DNA of 64,000 nucleotides from Streptomyces althioticus (GTDB lineage: Bacteria; Actinomycetota; Actinomycetes; Streptomycetales; Streptomycetaceae): positions 310,001 to 374,000 of the forward strand of contig BMSW01000006.1 in assembly GCA_014649355.1 (NCBI GenBank), given 5' to 3'. Shown in pieces: positions 27,719 to 36,979 of this stretch. Within the stretch, counting starts at the first letter, position 1; every line of letters starts with the position of its first letter. A program made the position numbers and the translations under genes. A model generated the notes under the pieces. That model saw only the letters and a program-made list of their open reading frames with translations, made no database searches and was not told the origin of the DNA.

Positions 27719-28582
27719 TCAGCGCGCGGTGACGTCGGTGTGCAGCAGATGGTGATCGGAGAACCGGCTCGGCCGCACCTCGTGCCCCAGCGTCGAAAAC
27801 CCGCGCAGGAACACGTAGTCGAACTTGCTCTGCCAGTCCGTCGTCGGCTCGCAGGCACCGGCGGCCGGCGGCCGGCACCCGGCGTCCGTGTCCTCGGCGA
27901 GCGCCCACATCCGGGTCAGCTCGGGGGAGTCGGGCACGGCGTTGAAGTCGCCCAGCACCAGGGCCCGTTCGTACCGGGCGACCTGCGGCGCCAGCACCGC
28001 GGTCTGCCGCTCGCGCACCTCCTCCTGACGCCGCTGCGCCAGGTGCGTGTTGAAGACCCGCACGGTCTGCCCGGCGACCTCGGTGGTGACGGCGATGTAC
28101 CCGCGGTCCTCCGAGCCGCCGTCCGGGTACTCCTCAGTGACGACGTCGGTCATCGGAGCCGCCGACAGCAGCGCCTGCCCGTAGCCTCCCGGCCGCCACG
28201 GAGCGCCGCCGCAGCGGCTCCAGTTGCGTAGCACCGGGCCGTACTCGACGTGGTAGTCCAGCCCGTGCAGATGGGCCAGGTGGTCCCGGATCCGCTCCAC
28301 GTCCCGGACGCACGCCTCCTGAAGGCCGACGACCTGCGGCGCGTACGCGGCGATCTCCGCCGCCCGGTCGACGTTGCTCTCGTCGCACGGGTTGCACATG
28401 TTCCACGTCATGACCCGGTTGGGCACCACGTCCTTCGCCGCGTCGACCGGAACCGTCCGGGCGAAGGGGGCGCCGGCGGGCGTGCTGGGGCCGAGGAGTA
28501 TCATGCAGGCCACGACGACGGCTCCCGCGATGAGCCACGCGCCTCTACCGAGCACCCCCGCCTCCTCGACGTGCAGCCGCAC
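27719..28582 (-). CDS. Secreted/membrane-tethered endonuclease-exonuclease-phosphatase family protein
   Basis: 287 residues. Residues 12-32 form a signal anchor or uncleaved signal peptide. Catalytic landmarks of the DNase I-like fold are present: VMTWNMCNPC, QVVGLQEACVRD (metal-binding Glu), FNTHLAQRR (His), ALVLGDFNAVPDS (Asp, Asn) and RFSDHHLLHTDV (final Asp-His). Likely a secreted nuclease or phosphodiesterase. Cysteines around the first strand suggest an extracytoplasmic disulfide. Confidence 0.86.
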   Translation of the reverse strand: MRLHVEEAGVLGRGAWLIAGAVVVACMILLGPSTPAGAPFARTVPVDAAKDVVPNRVMTWNMCNPCDESNVDRAAEIAAYAPQVVGLQEACVRDVERIRDHLAHLHGLDYHVEYGPVLRNWSRCGGAPWRPGGYGQALLSAAPMTDVVTEEYPDGGSEDRGYIAVTTEVAGQTVRVFNTHLAQRRQEEVRERQTAVLAPQVARYERALVLGDFNAVPDSPELTRMWALAEDTDAGCRPPAAGACEPTTDWQSKFDYVFLRGFSTLGHEVRPSRFSDHHLLHTDVTAR

Positions 28583-28699
28583 CGCGTGCCGGTGCCTCCT
28601 GCACCGAGGGTAGGCGACGCGGGCGTCAGCAGGGTGTGAGGACCGGTCCTCCGCCCGCCGGGCGGGAGTTGACGGGCCCTGGACGGGGACGCGGAGCGG

Positions 28700-29824
28700 T
28701 CAGCCGTTCGCCGCCAGGCGGTGGAAGTCCGCCATTGCCGCGTCGATGGCGTGCGGCTGCGGACGGCCGGACGCGTCGAGTTCGTTCCACCGCTGGAGGT
28801 TGACGGCGACGCACCACTGCCGGCCGCCGTCGGCGCGGGCCATCGCCAGCGTCCCGCCGCCCCATACCGTGCCTCCGTGCCCCCAGTAGGCGTCCTGCCC
28901 CGGGCCGAGCGGCTCCAGCGGGTGCAGACCGAGGCCGTAGTCGATCGTCCTGCCTTCCTGGGAGATCACCGGCACGGTGCGCCGCATCTCGGCCAGTGAG
29001 GACGGTGCGACGACCTCCCCGGCGAGCAGCAGCGCGTAGAAGCGGTTGAGGTCCGCGACCGTCGAGATCAGCGACGCCGAGGGGCCCACCCACGACATGT
29101 CGTGGACGCTGTGGTCGCGCGGCGGGTCGATCATGTGGAACCACGCCTCGTAGAGACGCGAGTGCGGCCCCTCGATGTGCGCACCGACGGCGAGTCCGGT
29201 GTCCCGCAGCCCCGCCGGCCCGATGACGTCGCGGGCGATGCACCGCTCGGCCGGCAGCCCCGTCGCCTTTTCCAACAGCTGCCCCAGCAGCAGGTAGTTG
29301 GTGTTGGAGTACACCCCCGGGGTGCCGCCCGGCTCGCCGACCGGGGGAGCGGCCACCCCCATGCCGATCAGCTCGACGGGGTCGAACCGCGTGAACCGCA
29401 GCTCCTCCAGGCTCTCCGGCCCGGTCGCCGCGAGGTCGGGGAACGCCTTCAGCGACGGATAGGCGTACGGGAGGTACTCGGCGAGTCCGCTGGTGTGGTT
29501 GAGCAGCATCCGCACCGTGATCGCGTCGCCGCGTCCCCCCGGCACCAGACCGGGCAGGTACCGCGACACCGGCGCGTCGAGGCCGACCGTGCCCGCCTCG
29601 ACCTGCCGCAGCACCGCGGCGGCGGTGAAGGTCTTGGTGACGCTGCCGACCCGGTGCCGCAGATCGGCGGTGACGGGACGGCCCGTCTCCGTGTCGGCGA
29701 CCCCGGCGGCGCCCCGCCACACCCGGTCGCCGTCCCTCACCTCGGCGAACACCCCCGGCATCCCCGCGCGGTGGACGGCCTCCAGGGCGGCGTCCAGCGC
29801 CGCCGGATCCAACCGGTTTCCCAT
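28700..29824 (-). CDS. Serine hydrolase, beta-lactamase/D-alanyl-D-alanine carboxypeptidase class C-like
   Basis: 374 residues from the ATG at 29822-29824 behind AAGGAG. The three penicillin-recognising motifs are intact: S61-V-T-K64 (VGSVTKTF), YSN (GVYSNTNYLLLG) and HGG (YWGHGGTVWGGG). There is no signal peptide, so it is probably cytoplasmic, an esterase or peptidase rather than a secreted beta-lactamase. It diverges from a TetR gene over a clear palindromic operator. Confidence 0.9.
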   Translation of the reverse strand: MGNRLDPAALDAALEAVHRAGMPGVFAEVRDGDRVWRGAAGVADTETGRPVTADLRHRVGSVTKTFTAAAVLRQVEAGTVGLDAPVSRYLPGLVPGGRGDAITVRMLLNHTSGLAEYLPYAYPSLKAFPDLAATGPESLEELRFTRFDPVELIGMGVAAPPVGEPGGTPGVYSNTNYLLLGQLLEKATGLPAERCIARDVIGPAGLRDTGLAVGAHIEGPHSRLYEAWFHMIDPPRDHSVHDMSWVGPSASLISTVADLNRFYALLLAGEVVAPSSLAEMRRTVPVISQEGRTIDYGLGLHPLEPLGPGQDAYWGHGGTVWGGGTLAMARADGGRQWCVAVNLQRWNELDASGRPQPHAIDAAMADFHRLAANG

Positions 29825-29892
29825 GACATGGCTCCTTCCGGATTCCGCCGGGCGGCCCCGCGGGGCACAGCCCGGCCCCCATGTCCCTATTA

Positions 29893-29923
29893 TGCACGCG
29901 GTGCGTGCAACACCAAGTGCATA
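29893..29923. promoter_or_regulatory. TetR operator with an extra half-site
   Basis: TGCACGC-GGT-GCGTGCA (29893-29909) is a perfect 7-bp-arm palindrome. A third half-site GTGCATA (29917-29923) mirrors TATGCAC (29891-29897). All lie between the hydrolase gene and the divergent TetR gene. Confidence 0.75.
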
Positions 29924-29963
29924 GGTTAGGCTGAAGCCCGGAGAGCACGGCGGAAGGGAAGCG

Positions 29964-30623
29964 ATGGCAGGCCGAAGGCGCTGGTCGACCGAGGAGATCC
30001 TGGACGCGGCGGCCGAGCTGCTGCGCACCGACGACGCCGACGCCTTCAGCGTCCGCAAGCTGGCCGCCGTGCTCGGCACGGACTCCTCCAGCCTCTACCG
30101 GCACTTCCGCAGCAAGACCGAACTGCTGCGCGCCGTCGCCGACCGCACCCTGCTCACCGCCATGGAGGACCACCGCCCCGAGGGCGACTGGCGCCACCGC
30201 CTCACCACCCTCGCCCGGTGCGTCAAGGACGCCTTCGCCCGGCAGCCGCAGCTCGCTGCGGTGTGGGGCCGCTACGCCTCCAGCGGCGCCGGATCCCGCC
30301 TGATCATGGAGGAGGTGCTCCAGGCGCTGCGCGCGGCGGGCCTGCCCGACGAGGAGATCCCCGCGCACTACCACCGCCTCGCGGTGCTCCTCGTCGCGCT
30401 GGTCTCCTCCGACGCCGGCATCGGCACCGTCACGCCCGAGGAACGGGAACAGGGCCTCGAACTGTTCCGCGTCGCGGTCCTCGGCGCCGACCCCGAGCGC
30501 TTCCCGGCCCTGGCGCACTTCGCCCGCGAGGTCCACCCCCTGAGCGCCGACCGCCGCGCCGCCTTCGAGGACCTGCTCGCGGCCCACCTCGACCACATCG
30601 AGGCGGCGGCCGGACAGGCTTAG
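29964..30623 (+). CDS. TetR/AcrR-family regulator with TetR_C-like domain
   Basis: 219 residues, ATG behind GGAAGGG. The helix-turn-helix is WSTEEILDAAAELLRTDDADAFSVRKLAAVLGTDSSSLYRHFRSKTELLRAVADR. The C-terminal half resembles the TetR_C effector domain (FARQPQLAAVWGRYASSG). It is likely the repressor of the divergent serine hydrolase through the palindrome between them. Confidence 0.91.
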   Translation: MAGRRRWSTEEILDAAAELLRTDDADAFSVRKLAAVLGTDSSSLYRHFRSKTELLRAVADRTLLTAMEDHRPEGDWRHRLTTLARCVKDAFARQPQLAAVWGRYASSGAGSRLIMEEVLQALRAAGLPDEEIPAHYHRLAVLLVALVSSDAGIGTVTPEEREQGLELFRVAVLGADPERFPALAHFAREVHPLSADRRAAFEDLLAAHLDHIEAAAGQA

Positions 30624-30712
30624 ACGGCGGGCGAAGCCGCTCCGCCGAGATGCCACGCCCCGCCCACTCCTGAACAATGGGGACTGCCCTCTTCCGAGAG
30701 TGGGGATGCGAC

Positions 30713-31312
30713 ATGGCCGTCATTTCACGCGGATTCCACGGCCGGGCGCGGGACAAGGGGCACGAGCTGCCGCCGGGTCAGTACGAGACCACCGGCTTCC
30801 CCGTACTGTCCGCGGGTCCCACACCCACGGTGAGCCTCGACGACTGGGAGTTCACCGTCCGCACCGAGACCGGCGTCCGGTACCAGTGGAACTGGCAGGA
30901 GCTGATGGCTCTGCCCTCCGAGACGCCCACCGTCGACATCCACTGCGTGACCAAGTGGTCGAAGTTCGGCACCCGATGGCAGGGCGTCTCCCTCGACGTC
31001 CTCCTCGCGAACGTCGAGTCCGGCGCCGAGTACGCCCTGGTCCGCTCCTACGGCGACTACACCACCAACATCCCCGTCGAGGACCTCCTCGACGGCAAGG
31101 CGTGGATCGTCCACCGCTTCGACGACGAGGAACTCCCCGCGGAACACGGCGGCCCCGCCCGCCTCCTCGTCCCTCACCTGTACTTCTGGAAGTCCGCGAA
31201 GTGGGTGCGCGGCATCCAGTTGCTCGACGAGGAGGAACTGGGCTTCTGGGAGACCGTCGGCTACCACGAGTACGGTGACCCATGGCGCGAGCAGCGGTAC
31301 CAGGGCGACTAG
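30713..31312 (+). CDS. Molybdopterin-dependent oxidoreductase (sulfite oxidase-like, MsrP/YedY fold)
   Basis: 199 residues from the ATG at 30713. The molybdopterin domain (PF00174) is shown by LDDWEFTVRT, the active-site Cys that ligates Mo in DIHCVTKWS, WQGVSLDVLL, DYTTNIPVEDLLDGKAWI, GGPARLLVPHLYFWKSAKWVRGIQLL. It has no Tat signal and no dimerisation domain, so it is a cytoplasmic single-domain form. The next gene, a flavin reductase, overlaps its end by 31 bp, making that protein the likely electron partner. Substrate unknown. Confidence 0.9.
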   Translation: MAVISRGFHGRARDKGHELPPGQYETTGFPVLSAGPTPTVSLDDWEFTVRTETGVRYQWNWQELMALPSETPTVDIHCVTKWSKFGTRWQGVSLDVLLANVESGAEYALVRSYGDYTTNIPVEDLLDGKAWIVHRFDDEELPAEHGGPARLLVPHLYFWKSAKWVRGIQLLDEEELGFWETVGYHEYGDPWREQRYQGD

Positions 31313-32037
31313 GCACACGGCTGCGCTGGCTCGAGGCCCGCCTCACCGGCCGGCACGACGAGTCGGACACCGCCCGCACCCTGGTGTTCGACGTCCCCGG
31401 CTGGCCGGGCCACCTGCCCGGACAGCACGTCGACGTACGGCTCACGGCGGAGGACGGCTACAGCACGCAGCGCAGCTACTCGATCGCCTCCGCGTCCGAC
31501 GGCGAACGCGTCGAGCTGACCGTCGAACGCATCGACGACGGCGAGGTCTCCCCGTACCTGGTGGACGTCCTCGAGGTGGGGGACGCGATCGAACTGCGCG
31601 GACCGGTGGGCGGCTGGTTCGTGTGGCGGCCCGACGAGCAGAAGGAACCGGTGCTGCTCGTCGCGGGCGGCTCCGGACTGGTGCCGCTGATGGCGATGAT
31701 CCGTACCCGGCGCGCGCTCGCCAACCGCGTCCCCTTCCGGCTGGTGTACAGCCTCCGCGATCCGCGATCCCAGCTGTTCGTCCCGGAACTGCGGACGCAG
31801 GACCCGGGACTCGACAGAACCTTCCTCTACAGCCGCTCCGCACCGGAGGGCTGGCCGCGGCCGCCCGGGCGCGTCACCGCGAACGATCTGTCCGTCGGCG
31901 GGTGGCCGCCGGACTTCGAACCGGCCTGCTACGTCTGCGGATCCACCGGATTCGTGGAGACGGCGTCCGGACTGCTCGTGGCACTCGGCCACGACCCCCG
32001 CCGGATACGGACCGAACGTTTCGGGCCCGGCGGGTGA
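31282..32037 (+). CDS. FAD/NAD(P)H ferredoxin-reductase-like oxidoreductase
   Basis: 251 residues. FAD site RSYSIAS, isoalloxazine loop, NAD(P)-binding VLLVAGGSGLVPLMAMIRTR and ACYVCGSTGFVETASGLL are all present, but there is no 2Fe-2S domain. It starts 31 bp inside the molybdopterin oxidoreductase gene, so the two are tightly coupled. It probably passes electrons between NAD(P)H and the molybdenum enzyme. The direction of flow is not predictable. Confidence 0.9.
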   Translation: MARAAVPGRLGTRLRWLEARLTGRHDESDTARTLVFDVPGWPGHLPGQHVDVRLTAEDGYSTQRSYSIASASDGERVELTVERIDDGEVSPYLVDVLEVGDAIELRGPVGGWFVWRPDEQKEPVLLVAGGSGLVPLMAMIRTRRALANRVPFRLVYSLRDPRSQLFVPELRTQDPGLDRTFLYSRSAPEGWPRPPGRVTANDLSVGGWPPDFEPACYVCGSTGFVETASGLLVALGHDPRRIRTERFGPGG

Positions 32038-32054
32038 GCGAAGGGACCCGGCCC

Positions 32055-32330
32055 ATGACCACCGAACCACGCTTCCTCGACGGCAACGCCGCCGCCGGCG
32101 ACCTCGAGTCGCTGTTCGGCGCCGACATGACCATGGCCTCCGGCCGCTGCCAGGGCTGCGGCCTGCGGACGCGGCTGGCCGAGGCGCACGCCTACCTCGG
32201 CGGCCCGGGGACGGTGCTGCGCTGCCCCGGCTGCGACGACGTGCTGCTGCGCATGGTCCGCTCCCCGGACCACCTCTGGTTCGACGCGAGCGGACTGGAC
32301 TACCTGCGCGTTCCGGCGGCCGCGGTCTGA
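32055..32330 (+). CDS. DUF6510 zinc-ribbon protein
   Basis: 91 residues from the ATG at 32055, 17 bp after the reductase. Two CxxC pairs (GRCQGCGLR and RCPGCDD) form a zinc ribbon; FLDGNAAAGDLESLFGADMT is the family N-terminus. Its place as third gene of the molybdopterin/flavin operon suggests an accessory or structural role there. A 14-bp direct repeat GAACGGCACACGCT begins at its stop codon (32329 and 32356). Confidence 0.85.
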   Translation: MTTEPRFLDGNAAAGDLESLFGADMTMASGRCQGCGLRTRLAEAHAYLGGPGTVLRCPGCDDVLLRMVRSPDHLWFDASGLDYLRVPAAAV

Positions 32331-32377
32331 ACGGCACACGCTTCGGCCCTAATCCGAACGGCACACGCTCGGGGTGA

Positions 32378-32411
32378 CGGCCGCCGTCCCGGCCGACCGG
32401 GACGGCGGCCG
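32378..32411. terminator. 15-bp hairpin between convergent genes
   Basis: CGGCCGCCGTCCCGG pairs perfectly with CCGGGACGGCGGCCG around CCGA, between the DUF6510 stop and the convergent VOC stop. Confidence 0.75.
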
Positions 32412-32444
32412 CCCGGAGCCGGCACCGTTCGGGTTGACAGCTCG

Positions 32445-32921
32445 TCAGCGGCCGGGCAGCCGCTGCTGCACCTCCTGGAGCACCCAGCCGTTGCCGTCCG
32501 GGTCGCTGAAGGTGGCGAAGGAGCCGTAGGACATCCGGTCCGGGTGGAGGCCCGGTTCCCGGCCCTGCCCCTTGGCGGGGTCGTGGGTGAAGTCCCCGCC
32601 GCCGTGGCCGTGGTAGAAGACGGCGCCCGCGTCGTGGAACACCTCGCTGACCTCGATGCCGCGGTCGACGAGTTCCGCGCGGCTCTTCTCGATGTCGGTG
32701 ACGACGAGGTACATGCCCTGCGCGGAGCCCGGCGGCACGGACGTGATGCCCTTGCCGAAGATGACGGAGCACTCCGAACCGGGCGGGGTGAAGTGCACGG
32801 CCCTCCAGTCCTCGCCGGCCGCCTTGTCGAGGTCCAGCCGGAAGCCCATGGCCTCGTAGAAGGCCTTGGCCCGGTCGACGTCCGACACCGGCAGCACGAC
32901 GAGTTCGAGCTTGAGATCCAT
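32445..32921 (-). CDS. VOC-family (glyoxalase-like) protein
   Basis: 158 residues. KLELVVLPVSDVDRAKAFYEAMGFRLDLD opens the first module; GMYLVVTDIEKSRAELVDRG and FATFSDPDGNGWVLQEV mark the second. An insert around HGHGGGDFTHDPAKG with several His residues is found in a subgroup of this family. Substrate unknown. The next gene upstream on this strand is a quinone-oxidoreductase-like enzyme, 54 bp away, and may share its transcript. Confidence 0.87.
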   Translation of the reverse strand: MDLKLELVVLPVSDVDRAKAFYEAMGFRLDLDKAAGEDWRAVHFTPPGSECSVIFGKGITSVPPGSAQGMYLVVTDIEKSRAELVDRGIEVSEVFHDAGAVFYHGHGGGDFTHDPAKGQGREPGLHPDRMSYGSFATFSDPDGNGWVLQEVQQRLPGR

Positions 32922-32975
32922 GAGTGACTGCCTTCCGTCGTCGCGGAACCCCCGCTCCCGACGGGCGCACCGGCG

Positions 32976-33911
32976 TCACGCGACGGCGACGACGGTCTTC
33001 CCGGCCGTCCCGGACTTCGTGCGGAACGCGTCCGGCGCCTCGGCGAGCGGACGCACGCTCCCCACCAGGGGCCGCAGCCGGCCCTGCCGGTGACGGTCGA
33101 CGACCTGCGCGAGGTCGTCCCGGTCGGGCTCGACGATGAAGTACATCGCCCGGCCGTCCTCGGGCCGCACGGTCGGCGGGCGGGAGATGCTGATGAGGGC
33201 GCCTCCCGCTCTGAGGACGGCGGCCGAGCGGTCGAGCACCGTCCCTCCGACGGCGTCGAATACGAGGTCGACGAGGCCCACGGCTTCTTCCCATGCCGGC
33301 TGTTCCAGGTCGACGAACTCCTCCGCGCCCAGTTCCAGCACCAGGTCCCTGCTCTTCGCCCGGCCCGAACCGAGGACACGCGCTCCGGCGTCACGGGCGA
33401 GCTGCGTGGCTGCCATTCCCACCCCCCCTCCCGCTCCGTGCACGAGGACGCTCTGCCCGGTTTCGAGCCGGCCGTGCGTGAACAGCCCCTGCCAGGCGGT
33501 GAGTCCGGGCATCGGCAGGGCCGCGGCCCGCACCGGGTCGACGTCCGCGGGCAGCGGCGTGAGATTGCGTGCCTCCACCGCCACGTACTCGGCGAGGGTG
33601 CCGTCGCGGTTCCAGTCGGTGAGGCCGATCACCCGCTGTCCGACGGACAGTCCGGTGGTGCCGAGCGCCACCTCGGCGACCTCCCCCGACACCTCGTGTC
33701 CCGGTACGACGGGGGAGCGGGGCCGGCCGGCCCGGTCGACCCACGAGCCGGGCCAGGTGAGTTCGCCGGGCGTGAAACAGGCCGCCCGTACCTTCACGAC
33801 GACATCGCCCTCACCCGCGTACGGGTACGGGGCCTCCTCCACGACGAGATCGTCCAGAGGCGCGTCGCGGTCGTGAGCTCGTACCGCTCTCATGAAGGCC
33901 CCCTGACTCAT
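32976..33911 (-). CDS. Zinc-independent quinone oxidoreductase-like MDR dehydrogenase (NADP-dependent)
   Basis: 311 residues from the ATG at 33909-33911 behind AAGGAGG; a second ATG at 33891-33893 is possible. The medium-chain dehydrogenase pattern is GHEVSGEVAEV, GLTAWQGLFTHGRLETGQSVLVHGAGGGVGMAATQLARDAGARV with the AxGGVG nucleotide loop, and a C-terminal GKTVVAV. Ligands for the catalytic zinc are missing, as in quinone reductases. It probably reduces quinones or enones with NADPH. Confidence 0.88.
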   Translation of the reverse strand: MSQGAFMRAVRAHDRDAPLDDLVVEEAPYPYAGEGDVVVKVRAACFTPGELTWPGSWVDRAGRPRSPVVPGHEVSGEVAEVALGTTGLSVGQRVIGLTDWNRDGTLAEYVAVEARNLTPLPADVDPVRAAALPMPGLTAWQGLFTHGRLETGQSVLVHGAGGGVGMAATQLARDAGARVLGSGRAKSRDLVLELGAEEFVDLEQPAWEEAVGLVDLVFDAVGGTVLDRSAAVLRAGGALISISRPPTVRPEDGRAMYFIVEPDRDDLAQVVDRHRQGRLRPLVGSVRPLAEAPDAFRTKSGTAGKTVVAVA

Positions 33912-33976
33912 GTGGGGGAAGACCTCCTTCCAGCATGACCCCGTGACGGCCTCAGGTCGAACGGAGCGGTTCCGCC

Positions 33977-35311
33977 TCACCCGCCGGCGTCGGGCCGCCC
34001 CGGACCGTCGGGGGAGGAGCCGCCGCCCCCGATGCCCTGCCGGTCCCCGGTGCGGGCGAGCGTACGGCGGAACCCCTCGGGATACTCCCGGTCCACGGCG
34101 TCGTCGAGCAGGGCGAGTTGGCGGCGCACCGCGGGCCGCCGGACGTCCGGTACCCCGGCCAGCAGCCCGTCCAGCAGGGCGCGCAGCCGCCGGCACACCT
34201 GGAGCGAGCCGACGCCGTACTCGCGGGCCTCGGTGACGCCCAGCTCCAGGTCCTCCTCCCAGCCGCGCCCCGGCACCACGACGCGCGGCCGGCCGTCCAG
34301 GTCGGCGAGCACGTGCCGGCCCCGCAGTTCCGACCGGCCGACGCCGTGCAGGAACGTCTCGATGTGGTTGAGGACCTGCACGGCGGTGGTCGGGTCGTTC
34401 ACCGCCGAGGACAGCGCCCGCGCGGCGATGTCGGCCAGCACGCGCAACGCGAAGGCGGGATCCTGCTCGACGGTCCGTTCGGCGCCCAGTGCCACCAGTC
34501 CCGCGAGGCGGCGCGGCTCGGCCGGGGTGCGGAGCGTGCCGTGGACCTCCAGCAGCACCGACCCGGGCGGTACGAAGTCCCCGACGCGGTGCGCCACCAC
34601 GAGCACGCAGTCGTACCGTGACGCGGCCCGCACCAGCCCCGCCACGTCCAGCCCCTGCACGGCCCCGCCCTGCTCCGTGCGCACCACCCGCGCGGGCGCT
34701 TCCAGGCGCGGACCGTCGTCCCGCTCGTCGAGGAGGACGCAGCGGCCCTGCGCCTGCACGGACACGCCGAGGACGCGCAGGCCGGTGCGGCACACCCGGT
34801 CGGCGATCGCCACCGGACGCACGTCGTGCACGAAGCGGTTCAGGTAGACCAGCAGCATCACCAGGCTGACCGCGACCCCGAGACCGGCCAGGGTGACACC
34901 CAGGTCGGGCACCGTGTCCGGGCCGATCCGGCGCAGCAGCGTGAACGCGAAGGCGAAGGTGCCGGCGAACAGGGACAGCACGGTCTTCTGCAGCGGGTTG
35001 CGGTACCACAGCCGCATGTAGCGCGGGGACAGTGTGCCGGTGGCCTGCTGGACGACCAGCACCCCGATCGTGACGACGAACCCCAGCAGGGCGACCATCG
35101 CGCCCACGATGGCGGTCAGCACGCCCGACGCCGTGGTGGTCGTGTACCGCCAGCCGGCCGGGATGCCCACCATGTCGTCCAGCGCGAGCGCCGCCTCGCC
35201 GAGCAGCGCCCCTGCGGCCAGACCGAGCACCGGCAGGATCCACAGGCTGGTTCTGACGTACTGCCCCAGCTGGAACCGGAAGGACCAGGAGGACCAGGAC
35301 CAGGTCGGCAT
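33977..35311 (-). CDS. DUF2254 membrane protein
   Basis: 444 residues. Four N-terminal helices are visible: TSLWILPVLGLAAGALLG, AIVGAMVALLGFVVTIGVLVV, LFAGTFAFAFTLL and LAGLGVAVSLVMLLVYLNRF. A large soluble domain follows, with HRVGDFVPPGSVL and ALRVLADIAARALSSAVNDPTTAVQVLNHIE, the family hallmark. The C-terminus is Gly/Pro-rich. The function of DUF2254 is unknown. Confidence 0.9.
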   Translation of the reverse strand: MPTWSWSSWSFRFQLGQYVRTSLWILPVLGLAAGALLGEAALALDDMVGIPAGWRYTTTTASGVLTAIVGAMVALLGFVVTIGVLVVQQATGTLSPRYMRLWYRNPLQKTVLSLFAGTFAFAFTLLRRIGPDTVPDLGVTLAGLGVAVSLVMLLVYLNRFVHDVRPVAIADRVCRTGLRVLGVSVQAQGRCVLLDERDDGPRLEAPARVVRTEQGGAVQGLDVAGLVRAASRYDCVLVVAHRVGDFVPPGSVLLEVHGTLRTPAEPRRLAGLVALGAERTVEQDPAFALRVLADIAARALSSAVNDPTTAVQVLNHIETFLHGVGRSELRGRHVLADLDGRPRVVVPGRGWEEDLELGVTEAREYGVGSLQVCRRLRALLDGLLAGVPDVRRPAVRRQLALLDDAVDREYPEGFRRTLARTGDRQGIGGGGSSPDGPGRPDAGG

Positions 35312-35568
35312 GGGCCGCCTCCGCAGTGCCCGGGAACGGGCTCGCTCCTCACGCTACCGCCGGGGCACCTTCGACGCAGAGCCCCACGGGGCGCGGCCGG
35401 GCCGCCGGACGATTGCCCGTCCGGATGCCTTCACAGTGCATCTTTTTCGGCGGCGGACCGACCCCGGCAGGACGATTGCGCCCGATTTGGAGCGATCCGT
35501 CATCATCCCCGACCATGTCTCCGGCCCGGCGATCCCGGGCATCCGTTCGACGAGAGGCGCACCACCCC

Positions 35569-36979
35569 ATGCACGTCACCGGGACCGTCCCCCCACCGGC
35601 TCCGGCCCCGCAGGACACCCCCGAGGGCGCTCCGGACGGCACGGGACGGCGCACCCGCCGCTTCGGACTGCCCGTCGCCACCGCGCTGGTCATGGGCAAC
35701 ATCATCGGCGGCGGCATCTTCCTGCTCCCGGCGTCCATCGCCCCCTACGGCACCATCAGCCTCCTCGCCTTCGGCGTGCTGACGGTCGGCGCCATCGCCC
35801 TGGCCCTCGTCTTCGGCCGCCTCGCCGAACGCGACCCCCGCACCGGCGGGCCGTACGTGTACGCCCGTGAGGCCTTCGGCGACTTCGCCGGGTTCCTCGC
35901 CGCCTGGGCGTACTGGATCACCACCTGGGTCTCCAACGCGGCCCTCGCCGTGGCGGCCGTCGGCTACCTCGACGTGCTGATCCCCGTCGGCGAACACCGC
36001 TGGACCGCCTGCCTCGCGGCCCTCGTCATCCAGTGGCTGCCCGCCCTCGCCAACTACGCGGGCACCCGCTACGTGGGCGCCGTGCAGGTCGTGTCCACGG
36101 TGCTCAAGCTCGTCCCGCTGCTGCTCGTCGCCGTCGGCGGACTCTTCTTCTTCGACGCCGGCAACCTCGGACCGTTCCGGGCGGGCGGGGAGAGCGCGAT
36201 GGGCGCCGTCTCCGCCGCGGCAGCCATCCTCCTCTTCTCCTACCTCGGCGTGGAGTCCGCCGCCGTCAGCGCCGGCGAGGTGCGCGACCCCCGGCGCACC
36301 GTCGGACGCGCCACCGTCATCGGCACCGCGGGGGCGGCGGTCGTCTACCTGCTGGGCACCCTCGCCGTCTTCGGCACGGTCGCCCACGACCGGCTCGTCG
36401 AGTCCGGCGCGCCCTTCTCGGACGCCGTCAACGGCATGTTCGGCGGAACGTGGGGCGGCTGGGCCGTGGCGCTCGCCGCACTCGTCTCCATGACCGGCTG
36501 CCTCAACGGCTGGACCCTCCTCAGCGCCCAGACCTCCTACGCCGCCGCCAAGGACGGGCTGTTCCCCGCCCCCCCTGGCCCGCAAGCGACGCGGCGTGCC
36601 GACGGTCGGCGTCGGCGTCACCGTGCTCCTCGCCTCCCTGCTCACCGTGTACAACTACGCCTCCGGCACGGCCCGCGTGTTCGAGACGCTGGTCCTGGTC
36701 ACCACCTTCACGGCGACCGTCCCGTACCTGCTCGCGACGGCCGCGCAGCTCTACCACCTCCTGTCCGGGCAGCGGGACCGCGTCGACCGCGCCCGCCTGG
36801 TCCGCGACCTGGTCGTCGCCTCGGTCGCCGCCGCGTTCTCGCTGTGGCTGGTCGCCGGCGCCGGGTACCAGGCCGTCTACCAGGGTGTGCTGTTCCTCTT
36901 CGGCGGCGTGCTGGTGTACGCCGTCATGCCGGCCCGCAAGCAGCGCACGGCTGCCCGCGCCACCACCACCGGCCGGTGA
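35569..36979 (+). pseudogene. APC-family amino-acid permease, frameshifted in a C7 run
   Basis: The gene starts at ATG 35569 behind GAGAGGCG. The first 340 residues are a normal APC permease: TALVMGNIIGGGIFLLPASI, YVYAREAFGDFAGFLAAWAYW, LFSYLGVESAAVSAGEVRDP, TSYAAAKDGLFP. At 36569-36575 a run of seven C shifts the frame; with six the sequence continues as APLARKRRGVPTVGVGVT and the remaining helices (LLASLLTVYNYASGTARV onward) to the stop at 36979. The whole would be about 470 residues, normal for the family. Without correction the protein loses its last four helices. Either a sequencing error or a recent mutation. Confidence 0.88.
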
